The notes under the pieces were generated by a model. The model had not been told where the DNA came from. It saw only the letters and a program-made list of their open reading frames with translations, and made no database searches. The position numbers were made by a program, and so were the translations under genes. A DNA stretch of 64,000 bases from Bacillota bacterium (lineage in GTDB: Bacteria > Bacillota > Clostridia > Acetivibrionales > DSM-1351): contig JAEXFI010000048.1 in the NCBI GenBank assembly GCA_023400235.1, positions 62,001 through 126,000 of the forward strand, in the 5' to 3' direction. Positions 1-8,194 of the stretch are shown here, in pieces (the first letter of the stretch is position 1; each line of letters opens with the position of its first letter).

Positions 1-577
1 TTGGCAGTAAATTCTCCAGTTCGTCCATAACATGCAGCTCGTCCAGAAACTCCGGCTTGCCCGCAGCACTACGTCTTATACCGATGGTGTAAGCCCCCAG
101 TGCTTTCAGTCTCTTTGCAAATTCACCCCCGATATCACCAGCACCCACAATTAACGCAGTTGAGTTAAATATGGACTTGACCCTGCCGGCATATTTCCAT
201 TTGCCTGCGGCCTGGTTATCCCTGTATACATGAAGATTTCTATACAATTCCAAAAGCACTCCCAGCATATATTCCGATATCGCCGGACCATATGCCCCCT
301 TTGCATTTGCCATGAGGGCACCCACGGGCAATATTCCCTCCCTGGCATATTCCTCGGCACCTGCACTGTACAACTGCAGCAGTTCAAGTTTTTTCGCAGT
401 CTTTAGCATATCCGGCGGAGGATTCCCAAATATTATGTTTGCATTTTGAATTTGCGCCTCACTAACCGGGTTATCTACCGTATAAATAAAACTGCTGCCG
501 GGAGCTCCAGCCTCTAAAAGCTTTTTTTGATTGTCATCCAGACGCCAAAGCACTACAATGTTTTTTATCATTTTCAT
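1..577 (-). CDS. D-isomer-specific 2-hydroxyacid dehydrogenase, partial
   Basis: This is the N-terminal 192 codons of an NAD-dependent 2-hydroxyacid dehydrogenase; the gene runs off the left edge. It shows the usual catalytic-domain start, a 'LQLYSAGAEE' segment, and the beginning of the Rossmann domain with 'ALIVGAGDIGGEFAKRLKAL', a glycine-rich nucleotide-binding loop. The family reduces 2-keto acids to D-2-hydroxy acids or does the reverse; the substrate cannot be told from this part. The start at 577 follows a GGGAG ribosome site by about five bases; an ATG two codons later is possible. It shares the strand with the hydrogenase genes but is 220 bp away and probably separate. Confidence 0.85.
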   Translation of the reverse strand, partial: MKMIKNIVVLWRLDDNQKKLLEAGAPGSSFIYTVDNPVSEAQIQNANIIFGNPPPDMLKTAKKLELLQLYSAGAEEYAREGILPVGALMANAKGAYGPAISEYMLGVLLELYRNLHVYRDNQAAGKWKYAGRVKSIFNSTALIVGAGDIGGEFAKRLKALGAYTIGIRRSAAGKPEFLDELHVMDELENLLP

Positions 578-799
578 CAGCTCCCAACTATAAAATCAAC
601 TATGACAGGCCAAAAGGAAAGGCATGTCTATTAGTTAATTATACTACTGCAGTGGGCATTTAAACCAGTGTTTTTCCTCATGACGGGTCAGCAGGGTTTG
701 CCGCCGCACAGGCTTAACTTATAGATAGCCTGCTGCGGCAGAAGGTGTATGCGGGATAATAAAAGGCTGCCTTCATATTCACAATAGAACAGCGCTGTA

Positions 800-2620
800 T
801 CATATCCTTTCCCTGGCTTCAAAATGGGTATGCAGCAGCTCATGGGCCCTTTCTCCGAAGGGTTCTCCCAGATAGGTCCTATACAGCTCCAGAATTTCCT
901 TGTTTTCATGGGATTTTCTCAAGGTCTTTCTTCTGTCCTCTTCATATATGGCCTCCCTGCGCTTTTTCACTATTTCATCGTTCCCATGATGGTATGGCTG
1001 ACCGCCTCCCGCTATGCAGCCCCCTGGACAGGCCATTATTTCTATGGCGTGGAAATCCGCTCTTCCGTCTCGGATTTCCTCAAGTATATGTCTGGCGTTG
1101 CCAAGTCCGCTTGCTATTCCGATATTCAGCTCCCGGTCTCCGATTTTCACAGTGGCCCTTCGCACTCCTTCCATACCTCGGAGCTCTTCAAATTCAACTT
1201 TTTCCAGTGGACTGCCTGTAATCCACTCAGTGGCAGTCCTCAGGGCAGCTTCGATAACTCCGCCTGCAGTACCGAATATTACTCCCGCTCCTGTGGTTTC
1301 ACCCAAAGGACTGTCAAATTCACTGTCCGGCAGCTTGATAAACTCTATACCCGCCTCATGTATCATAGCTCCAAGCTCACGGGTGGTTATGGAAATGTCC
1401 ACATTGTTTCGTGAATCCTTTGTAAGCTCAGGCCGCTTTGCTTCGGCTTTCTTTGCTATACAGGGCATTACCGACACCATGACTATCTTGTCAGGGTCTA
1501 TTCCCATCTTTTCCGCATAATAGGTTTTAGCGATGGTTCCCAGCATGATATGTGGTGACTTGCAGGTTGAAGGCACATGGATGAGTTCCGGAAACTGCTG
1601 CTCGATAAATTTTACCCAGGCCGGACAGCAGTTTGTCAAAATAGGCAGTGTCTTATTGTTTTTTAACCTGTATATCAATTCGGAGGCCTCCTCCATGATC
1701 GTCAGGTCGGCTCCGAAGTCGGTGTCAAAAACGGCATCAAAGCCCATGCGTTTAAGCGCTGTAACCATCTTTCCCGTAACGATTGTCCCCGCCTCCATGC
1801 CGAACAGTTCACCCAACGCCACCCGTATGGCAGGTGCAGTCTGAACGATGACATACTTGTCAGGGTCGTTGATTGCCTCCCATACCTTATCCGTGTGATA
1901 CACCTCTGTAAGCGCCGCAGTTGGACAAACCTGCACGCATTGCCCGCAATAGGTGCAGGAGGATTCTACCATGGGTATGTTTGCAAACGGTCCTACAAAG
2001 GAGTTAAAACCCCTGCCTATGCCTGAAAGGATGCCGCAGGTCTGAACCTCATTGCATGCAGTTTCACAGCGCCTGCAGTAGATACACTTATTTGCATCCT
2101 TTACTATGGCATCGCTGGACATGTCCTTGGGATAGCTCATCCGCTCTCCTTCCCATCTGATTTCTCTTACATTGAGCTCCTTGGCAAGTGCCTGAAGCTC
2201 ACATTCCACATTTTTAGGGCAGGTGAAACACTCATTGGGGTGATTTGACAACAAAAGCTCCACAGACGTTCTTCTTGCAATAATGGCTCTTCTGGTGTCC
2301 GTTCTCACCGCCATACCCTCCGCCAGCTTTGTAACACAGGAGGGTACAAGCTTGTTGCGGTTATTTCTCTCGTCCACTACTTCCACCATGCAAACCCTGC
2401 AGGAGGCCGTCTTATTGTAAAGCTGCAGATCATGCAGATCCAGATGGCACAAGGTAGGGATTTTGACACCTGCCCGGTGTGCGGCCTCCAGAATTGTAAT
2501 GCCCTGGGTCACCATAATTTCCTGGTCATTGATCCTGACTTTAATCTTCTTTTTATCAGTATTTTCGGCACCCTGCCCATTATTTTTACTATTTTCACCC
2601 TTATGGATTTTAATACTCAC
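800..2620 (-). CDS. hydA: [FeFe]-hydrogenase catalytic subunit HydA
   Basis: Catalytic subunit of a cytoplasmic trimeric [FeFe]-hydrogenase that exchanges electrons between H2/protons and HydBC. The order is an N-terminal [2Fe-2S] domain, a His-ligated [4Fe-4S] segment ('HPNECFTC'), a two-[4Fe-4S] ferredoxin domain (CIYCRRC and CTYCGQC), then the H-cluster domain. The H-cluster motifs are TNCCPAW, MPCIAKKAEA and MACPGGCIAGGGQP. The first normally reads TSCCP, so Asn replaces Ser. There is no C-terminal extra [2Fe-2S] domain as in Thermotoga-type HydA. A GTG start at 2620 was chosen because a perfect AAAGGAGG lies eight bases upstream, and it begins 14 bp after hydB; the longer open frame would run into hydB. 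Confidence 0.95.
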   Translation of the reverse strand: MSIKIHKGENSKNNGQGAENTDKKKIKVRINDQEIMVTQGITILEAAHRAGVKIPTLCHLDLHDLQLYNKTASCRVCMVEVVDERNNRNKLVPSCVTKLAEGMAVRTDTRRAIIARRTSVELLLSNHPNECFTCPKNVECELQALAKELNVREIRWEGERMSYPKDMSSDAIVKDANKCIYCRRCETACNEVQTCGILSGIGRGFNSFVGPFANIPMVESSCTYCGQCVQVCPTAALTEVYHTDKVWEAINDPDKYVIVQTAPAIRVALGELFGMEAGTIVTGKMVTALKRMGFDAVFDTDFGADLTIMEEASELIYRLKNNKTLPILTNCCPAWVKFIEQQFPELIHVPSTCKSPHIMLGTIAKTYYAEKMGIDPDKIVMVSVMPCIAKKAEAKRPELTKDSRNNVDISITTRELGAMIHEAGIEFIKLPDSEFDSPLGETTGAGVIFGTAGGVIEAALRTATEWITGSPLEKVEFEELRGMEGVRRATVKIGDRELNIGIASGLGNARHILEEIRDGRADFHAIEIMACPGGCIAGGGQPYHHGNDEIVKKRREAIYEEDRRKTLRKSHENKEILELYRTYLGEPFGERAHELLHTHFEARERI

Positions 2621-2634
2621 TCCCGATGCCTCCT

Positions 2635-4362
2635 TTATGGCTTCATACCAAGCTTGTTTTTTGAAACATGCCGTTCCTTCTCCTGAGACAGGTCCCCATC
2701 CTTTATGAATTCCAGGTATTCGTTCCAAAAGTATTTCATAGTACTTACCACAGGATTTGGCGCTGTCTGGCACAGTCCGCACAGGGCACTGTCCTTAACA
2801 ATGTGAGCCAGCTGCTTTAGGTCATCCAAATCAGCCATGGTGGCATTCCCGGAGGTTATTTTATGAAGCATTTCAAACAGCCGTTTTGTTCCGATTCGTC
2901 CCGGTCCGCACCGTCCGCATGCCTCGTCCATGGTAAATTCCAAATAGAATTTGGCTATATTGACCATATTGTCATCTTCATCCATTACTATCATCCCGCC
3001 GGAACCCATCATTGTTCCAATTTTTAAAAGTCCGTCATAGTCTATGGGAGTATCCAGATTTTCCTCTGTAATTACACCGCCTGATGGCCCTCCCGTCTGA
3101 ACCGCCTTGAATTTTCTTCCCTTGGGGATTCCTCCCCCGATATCAAATATGATTTCTCTCAAGGTGATTCCCATTGGAACCTCCACCAGCCCTACGTTAT
3201 TGATTTTCCCTGCAAGGGCAAACACCTTGGTACCCTTGCTTTTATCCGTCCCCATGGAAGCAAACCAGTCAGCCCCCCGATTTATTATCACGGGAATATT
3301 TGCGAAGGTTTCCACGTTATTGACACAGGTGGGCTTTCCCCAATAGCCGTCTTCCGCAGGATAAGGCGGCTTGTAGTCCGGTTCTCCTCTTTTGCCCTCG
3401 CAGGAATTTATGAGAGCTGTCTCCTCTCCGCATACAAAAGCACCTGCCCCATATTTAAGCCTGATATCAAAGCCGAAGCCCGTGCCAAAAATATCCTCTC
3501 CCAGAAGGCCCCTCTCCCGTGCCTGCACCAGTGCCCTGGTCAGCCTTTCAATAGCAAGGGGATATTCTGCACGAATATACACTATTCCCTTATTAGCTCC
3601 AATTGCATAGGCTCCTATGGCCATAGCCTCTATTACACTGTGAGGATCTCCCTCAAGTATGCTCCTGTCCATAAAGGCCCCAGGGTCGCCCTCATCCGCA
3701 TTGCATATTATATATTTTTCCTGGCTGTCCTGCCTTCCGGTTATCTCCCATTTGAGGCCTGTGGGAAAGCCTCCTCCCCCACGCCCCCGGAGCCCTGATT
3801 TTTTGACAATATCAACCACCTGTTGGGAAGACATCTGCGTAAGTGCCTTTCCCAGTGCCTGATAGCCGTCCATAGCTATATATTCACATATATCCTCCGG
3901 GTCTATGAGTCCACAATTCCTGAGCGCAACCCTTTGCTGCTTTTTGTAAAAACCCATTTCCTCCTGAGTATGGACCTTTTCCTTTTTCTGAGGATCCTCA
4001 TAAAGAAGCCTTTCCACTTTGACTCCCTTAACCAGATGCTGGTCTACTATATCCTTGGCATCCTTTGGCCCCACCCGTACATAGAAAACATTGTCAGGCT
4101 CTATTTTTACAATGGGGCCCTGTTCACAAAAACCAAAGCAGCCGGTTCTTACCACCTGCACCTTATCTGCCAGACCTCTGGCCTTTATTATTGTTTCCAG
4201 GTTTTTTACCACCTTCAGGCTGTCACTGGCAAGGCAGCCTGTGCCACCGCAGACCAGTATGTTTCTGTCCGAAAGGTCCGTATCCCGGTGCTGTCTGACT
4301 CTGACCTTTTGTGCCGCTTCCTGCCTAGCCCTGTTCAACTCCTCCAGAGACTTTATCTGCAT
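2635..4362 (-). CDS. hydB: NAD(H)-dependent hydrogenase flavoprotein subunit HydB (NuoF-like)
   Basis: This 575-residue NuoF-like subunit binds FMN and NAD(H) and passes electrons between NADH and HydA. An N-terminal thioredoxin-like [2Fe-2S] domain (about residues 35-115) is followed by the FMN loop (GRGGGGFPTG), the NADH site (CNADEGDPGAF) and the SLBB region. The C-terminal cluster is unusual: the normal CxxCxxC...C ligand set reads C482, C485, Gly488, then C528 and C531, so one Cys is lost and one gained. The C-terminal two-[4Fe-4S] extension found in electron-bifurcating HydB is absent. An AAGGAGG lies six bases before the ATG. The start overlaps the end of hydC by 38 bp. Confidence 0.95.
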   Translation of the reverse strand: MQIKSLEELNRARQEAAQKVRVRQHRDTDLSDRNILVCGGTGCLASDSLKVVKNLETIIKARGLADKVQVVRTGCFGFCEQGPIVKIEPDNVFYVRVGPKDAKDIVDQHLVKGVKVERLLYEDPQKKEKVHTQEEMGFYKKQQRVALRNCGLIDPEDICEYIAMDGYQALGKALTQMSSQQVVDIVKKSGLRGRGGGGFPTGLKWEITGRQDSQEKYIICNADEGDPGAFMDRSILEGDPHSVIEAMAIGAYAIGANKGIVYIRAEYPLAIERLTRALVQARERGLLGEDIFGTGFGFDIRLKYGAGAFVCGEETALINSCEGKRGEPDYKPPYPAEDGYWGKPTCVNNVETFANIPVIINRGADWFASMGTDKSKGTKVFALAGKINNVGLVEVPMGITLREIIFDIGGGIPKGRKFKAVQTGGPSGGVITEENLDTPIDYDGLLKIGTMMGSGGMIVMDEDDNMVNIAKFYLEFTMDEACGRCGPGRIGTKRLFEMLHKITSGNATMADLDDLKQLAHIVKDSALCGLCQTAPNPVVSTMKYFWNEYLEFIKDGDLSQEKERHVSKNKLGMKP

Positions 4363-4897
4363 GGTGTACCTCCTTCGTCCGGTATAAATCTAAAATGCCG
4401 TCTACATCCTCCACCTTTACCCTTCCGAACACCTTGCCGTCAACCATGACAACAGGGGCCAGTCCACAGGCGCCTATGCACCTTACATCCTTTATGGTAA
4501 AGAATCCGTCCCTGGTGGTCTCATTTGCTTCTATGCCAAGCTTCTCCTTGAAGCTTTCAACAATCTTGTCGGCACCTCTTACAAAACAGGCAGTTCCCAT
4601 GCATACGCTGATAGTATGCCGTCCCCCTGGTTTTGTACTGAAGTAGGAATAAAAGCTTACTACCCCAAAGACCTCAGCTCCGGGAATACCCAGTTTCCTG
4701 GCAATATAAAGCTGCACATCTCTGGACAGGTAACCGAAAATATGCTGTGCCCTGTGCAGGATTTCTATTAATGCACCCCTAGTGGTATCGAGGCTTTCAA
4801 TAAATGCGTCAAGTTCCTTATACTTTTCCTTTGGAAAAGACTCTTCCGCAGGCTTCATGACATCAATTTCCTGAGGCTTAGTTATTTTAATCACCAA
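4325..4897 (-). CDS. hydC: Hydrogenase [2Fe-2S] subunit HydC (NuoE-like)
   Basis: NuoE-type thioredoxin-like protein carrying one [2Fe-2S] cluster. Ligands are visible as CMGTAC and, further on, CIGAC; the preceding helical part contains 'LIEILHRAQHIFGYLS', typical of the family. It forms the first gene of the hydCBA transcription unit. The start is uncertain: 4897 is TTG and 4894 GTG, neither with a clear ribosome site. An ATG at 4858 follows an AGGAA sequence and would give a protein 13 residues shorter. Nothing resembling an inverted TTGT/ACAA Rex operator was found in the 250 bp upstream. Confidence 0.92.
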   Translation of the reverse strand: MVIKITKPQEIDVMKPAEESFPKEKYKELDAFIESLDTTRGALIEILHRAQHIFGYLSRDVQLYIARKLGIPGAEVFGVVSFYSYFSTKPGGRHTISVCMGTACFVRGADKIVESFKEKLGIEANETTRDGFFTIKDVRCIGACGLAPVVMVDGKVFGRVKVEDVDGILDLYRTKEVHHADKVSGGVEQG

Positions 4898-5172
4898 CTT
4901 TTACGAGTATTTGGAATCAATCTATGTATTCCACTTATAACATTCCAAGGAAACTGGCGTTTAATACCTAAAAGAGAAATTAAACTTCAGTGTTGATTAA
5001 AATGCAGTAACAGGCAGAAAACGCCTCTCACGCTAGGATAAGCTTCAAATAAATGCTTAAATATAACGCTTTTGGTGAAATTGAATACAGCAATAAATTT
5101 AAATAACAGCTTATGATGATGACATTATTTAATTAAAGCTGTAATATGGTAATATCCATAGGAGGAATCAGA

Positions 5173-5937
5173 ATGAACTTAATGAATAAACTTTTAAACA
5201 GTAAAAAGCAAGAGGACATAAGGAAGCGGGATAATATAGGGAAAATACCGGTTTTGCAAAGCGGTGCAAATATTGATATGGGAAATTTTATACAGCTCTT
5301 TTCTGCTTGTATTGGAAAAACCCTTGCAAATCAAAGTGCCTGTTCCGAACAGGTTGTAAAAGGTCAAAACTGGTCTGTAGACTTTCAAAAGGGAATAATT
5401 GCTTTTGGCGATTCCATTTTCCCTGTACAATTTATTGGAAGTGAATCCTCTGTAAATAATACCTGGCTTTGGGCATGGGGTAATAAAAGCCCTCTTCCTG
5501 ACTCTGTAAAAGTTGACGCTATCAAGTTAAAAGCTATAGGCGAGAAATACGGGTTTTCCCAATTGACAACTGCACAGCTGGCTATTGACGAAGTTATCAC
5601 CGGACATGCTTTATCTATTATTGCCGCGGCTCTCCATGAGGAAAATGTTTGCTATTACCGTGGCCCTCACGCAAATGGTGCAATCTTTGTAATTGTTAAG
5701 GACTTGCCCGGCGATGTGTTTAAGCAGGTAGGCTCTGATACGTTTATTGGATTGGTAATGAAAATCATTCAACAATATGAATTGGACCACAAAGTATTTA
5801 TTGAGAGTTTCTTATTACATAACAATTGCAGGTATTTATGGGAGGGCAATGTGCTTGCTGCTACATTCCCGGAGGGAAGAAAGGTTTATGTCAAGCTTGA
5901 TGAATATGGGCGTATAGCTTCTGTTCGAGGCATATAA
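5173..5937 (+). CDS. DUF6882-like protein of unknown function
   Basis: A 254-residue soluble protein with no signal peptide. The central 'TWLWAWGN' segment followed by a helix with 'YGFSQLTTAQLAIDE' fits the DUF6882 family, whose function is not known. The ATG at 5173 was chosen because AGGAGG lies about seven bases upstream; the nine-residue upstream extension lacks a ribosome site. The gene is alone on the plus strand between hydC and a minus-strand gene, so context gives no clue to its role. Confidence 0.7.
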   Translation: MNLMNKLLNSKKQEDIRKRDNIGKIPVLQSGANIDMGNFIQLFSACIGKTLANQSACSEQVVKGQNWSVDFQKGIIAFGDSIFPVQFIGSESSVNNTWLWAWGNKSPLPDSVKVDAIKLKAIGEKYGFSQLTTAQLAIDEVITGHALSIIAAALHEENVCYYRGPHANGAIFVIVKDLPGDVFKQVGSDTFIGLVMKIIQQYELDHKVFIESFLLHNNCRYLWEGNVLAATFPEGRKVYVKLDEYGRIASVRGI

Positions 5938-6046
5938 ATCATGCTGGGATATTCTGAATCAAGCATACCCTTATTAATCAAGGCTTATAAAGAATCTACA
6001 GGTAAATAATATAGTGCAATCCTTTAAAATGCAGCCTGTAACACTG

Positions 6047-6625
6047 CTATAAAACCACATTTATATGCTTTTTAGGTTTATTTTTCCTGCTGTTTCTCTT
6101 GGCCAAAGCCTGTTCGTTTTCTTCCTTTATACGGTTGTTTTTCCTTCTGACTGCAACCTTTGCAGCGGCAATGCCCAACTCCACAGCTTCCTTAAGCTCC
6201 CTGCCCACTTCTTCAGCTTTATCGGAAGTATTTGAAGCATGCATTTTCCCCTTGGCGCTAAGCAGCTTACCAAAGCTATGGCAGTTAAGGGTATCTTCAT
6301 GTCTTGCCAAAACCAGGCCTTTCTCTTGGAAGCTCCTGGCAGTGGCTTCCTCCCTCTCAAACCTCTCAAGCTCCAGTCTCCTGGCAGTGCTTTCGTAGGC
6401 CCGCATTTGAGTCTCACGGTCATATTCTCTTAATTTATTTATAGAGCTTTTTATGTGGGTTTTTTCTTCTGCATTTTGGGACAAAAGGCCCACGGTACAT
6501 GTTCCTAATGTATTCAGAGGTTTTTTTTCCTCCAAAGACTGGCTGTTCTGCTGAAATACGCCGAAAAGCTTCTTCGGCTGAATTAAAGATATTATATTAT
6601 TGTGGACTTTCTGATTTATATTCAT
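6047..6625 (-). CDS. Hypothetical charged helical protein
   Basis: A 192-residue protein that I do not recognise. The N-terminal 55 residues are rather polar, the middle is a long run rich in Glu/Arg/Lys that probably forms a helix or coiled coil (about residues 60-110), and the C-terminus is strongly basic (repeated Arg/Lys/Asn). There is no signal peptide or membrane segment. A GGAGTG sequence precedes the ATG at a suitable distance, so translation is credible. The neighbours are unrelated single genes. Confidence 0.55.
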   Translation of the reverse strand: MNINQKVHNNIISLIQPKKLFGVFQQNSQSLEEKKPLNTLGTCTVGLLSQNAEEKTHIKSSINKLREYDRETQMRAYESTARRLELERFEREEATARSFQEKGLVLARHEDTLNCHSFGKLLSAKGKMHASNTSDKAEEVGRELKEAVELGIAAAKVAVRRKNNRIKEENEQALAKRNSRKNKPKKHINVVL

Positions 6626-6719
6626 AATATATCACTCCAATACCCGTGTCCCGAAGGACATAAAAATCTTGAGATCTTATAGTAAATATCGGAAAAATCA
6701 GAAAATAATTTAACCTATT

Positions 6720-6910
6720 GTGCTAATTAAAAATGCGTGACAGAATACTGTTCATTTCTCTAAAGTCGTCCTCACGTGACATGCAAACTTGTGTCTTAAG
6801 GACTTTAATAAAAGGCACTACAGGTGATTTTAAGTAGTTCTTTATTGTTATCTCGCCAGCCTCACAGAGTTGCTGACGGCAAAGCCGGCAGACAGGATGT
6901 TTTCAAGCTT
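6720..6910 (-). pseudogene. Open frame without start overlapping the WYL gene end
   Basis: Downstream of, and overlapping in another frame, the end of the WYL gene there is an open frame with a protein-like composition and four cysteines ('CRLCRQQLCEAGEITIK', then 'SREDDFREMNSIL'). It has no ATG before its last quarter. The same 'EDDF-EM' peptide can be read at about 9735-9760, so the 3' flank is duplicated. It may be a gene relic or simply conserved flanking DNA. I do not recognise it. Confidence 0.25.
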
Positions 6911-7072
6911 AAACACCCTGTTCTGCTTTCTTAGAAAGCAAAAGGCCTTTACATTCCCACGGTCAATAGAAAGGACCTTTATATTCCTCTCAGTGATTTC
7001 ATTATTCTTTAAATAGATAATATTAATTATCCTGTTTCTCTCAAGGGAGGCTTTAACATAATATTCAACCAT
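6848..7072 (-). CDS. Small WYL-domain-like protein
   Basis: A 74-residue protein with the beta-strand pattern of a stand-alone WYL domain: 'INIIYLKN', 'ERNIKVLSIDRG' and 'AFCFLRKQNRVFKLENIL'. WYL domains usually sense nucleic acid or nucleotide ligands and sit behind a DNA-binding domain; here no helix-turn-helix is present, so it may act as a small partner protein. The ATG at 7072 is preceded by AAGGTGAT; the three-residue upstream GTG extension is less likely. A degraded copy of its 3' end and flank appears at 9705-9870. Confidence 0.6.
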   Translation of the reverse strand: MVEYYVKASLERNRIINIIYLKNNEITERNIKVLSIDRGNVKAFCFLRKQNRVFKLENILSAGFAVSNSVRLAR

Positions 7073-7151
7073 ACATATCACCTTATTTACCAGCCATAAC
7101 TATGATACATATATATTATACCGAACATATGTTCTTTGTCAATCATTTTTT

Positions 7152-7907
7152 CTACCCTACCGGAGCCAGCAAGATCCGGCCTGTTCCCCGGTATACATTG
7201 ACAAACCCTTCTCCTGAAACAGCGGAACCCAATAAACTCTTGCTGGATTTCTCCACTCTGAAATCAAGGGTATCTGACCAGGCAATGGCATAATTTCCGT
7301 CAATTCTGACCTCATCGTTCTGGAGCACGAATTCTATCAGCTCGTTTCTGGGAACAGGACTTTCAAGCACTGCAACTCCTGCTCCTCTGAGACAAAGATT
7401 GAACAAGCCTTCCTTTCCCAACACCGCAGAGGAAAAATTGGACCTGGCTACGACAGTCTGTTGAATTTTGGATTCACAGGCCAGAAAAAGACCGTCATCC
7501 AATACCATGCCGCCCCATTCCGAGACCTCCTCCAAAAGTATATGCTTGTAGGTGGGCTCCAGCATCAGCAGTCCGTTACCCTGATATTTCGGCTTGATTG
7601 CCGATTCCCTCGTCACTTTCGAGGACAGGGCTTTGCCCAGAAGGTCACCCAGTCCCTTTACATCAGCTGACATAGACACAGCACCTGCCGTCCACTGCAT
7701 TGCTCCGGCACTTATTGTATATGCACTGTTGTTGAGCTCTATGAGCACCTGTCTCTTTCTGACATTCATCTGAGATGCATAATACATTGCCATGGCATTT
7801 ACAGTATCAACGCTTATATCCTTTTTATACTCAAGGACCTTGACCTCACCTTTGGTTTCAACGATTTCTATGTTCTTATTCTCAAACAAATTTTTGCAAG
7901 TAACCAT
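7152..7907 (-). CDS. AIM24 family protein
   Basis: A 251-residue member of the AIM24 (DUF124, TIGR00266-type) family, beta-rich proteins related to tubby-like folds with no settled bacterial role. Typical segments are 'ISAGAMQWTAGAVSM', 'GNGLLMLEPTYKHILLEE' and 'GLFNLCLRGAGVAVLESP'. Only a weak ribosome site (GGGGGAAGAG) precedes the ATG at 7907; an in-frame extension of 14 codons reaches 7949. The protein has no signal peptide. It stands alone between the WYL gene and the MFS transporter. Confidence 0.85.
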   Translation of the reverse strand: MVTCKNLFENKNIEIVETKGEVKVLEYKKDISVDTVNAMAMYYASQMNVRKRQVLIELNNSAYTISAGAMQWTAGAVSMSADVKGLGDLLGKALSSKVTRESAIKPKYQGNGLLMLEPTYKHILLEEVSEWGGMVLDDGLFLACESKIQQTVVARSNFSSAVLGKEGLFNLCLRGAGVAVLESPVPRNELIEFVLQNDEVRIDGNYAIAWSDTLDFRVEKSSKSLLGSAVSGEGFVNVYRGTGRILLAPVG

Positions 7908-8122
7908 TCTCTTCCCCCAACCTTTCATTATAAGCATCTTTATATTCAAACCATGTGCTGGTTAATTTAACATATAAATTTTCGTGTCTCCGGATAACGG
8001 TTTAAAGCTATGAGTCATAAGGCATTTACAGAGGCTCGTCCAGGAGACAGGAGAACATACGTACAGCTTTCCGTCTCTTTATAACCAGCACTATACTATT
8101 ATATATACTTCAAAGGCCAAAT

Positions 8123-8170
8123 AAAACAGCTTTTTGCATGTATTTCCCAGGAATCCTGCAGAGCTGTTTT
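8123..8170 (-). terminator. Possible terminator after MFS gene
   Basis: AAAACAGCT and AGCTGTTTT form a nine-base-pair stem around a 30-base loop, 25 bp beyond the MFS stop codon, with Ts on the minus-strand side. The loop is long, so this is a moderate call. Confidence 0.4.
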
Positions 8171-8194
8171 TTAACTCAGTTTTACTTAGTGGCC

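Noticed and set aside
700..740. Imperfect GC-rich hairpin after hydA as a terminator
   Set aside because: The stem has bulges and there is no U tract on either strand.
824..1844. Plus-strand open frames of 100-196 codons opposite hydA
   Set aside because: They are antisense shadows of the conserved hydrogenase frame, with no ribosome sites or family features.
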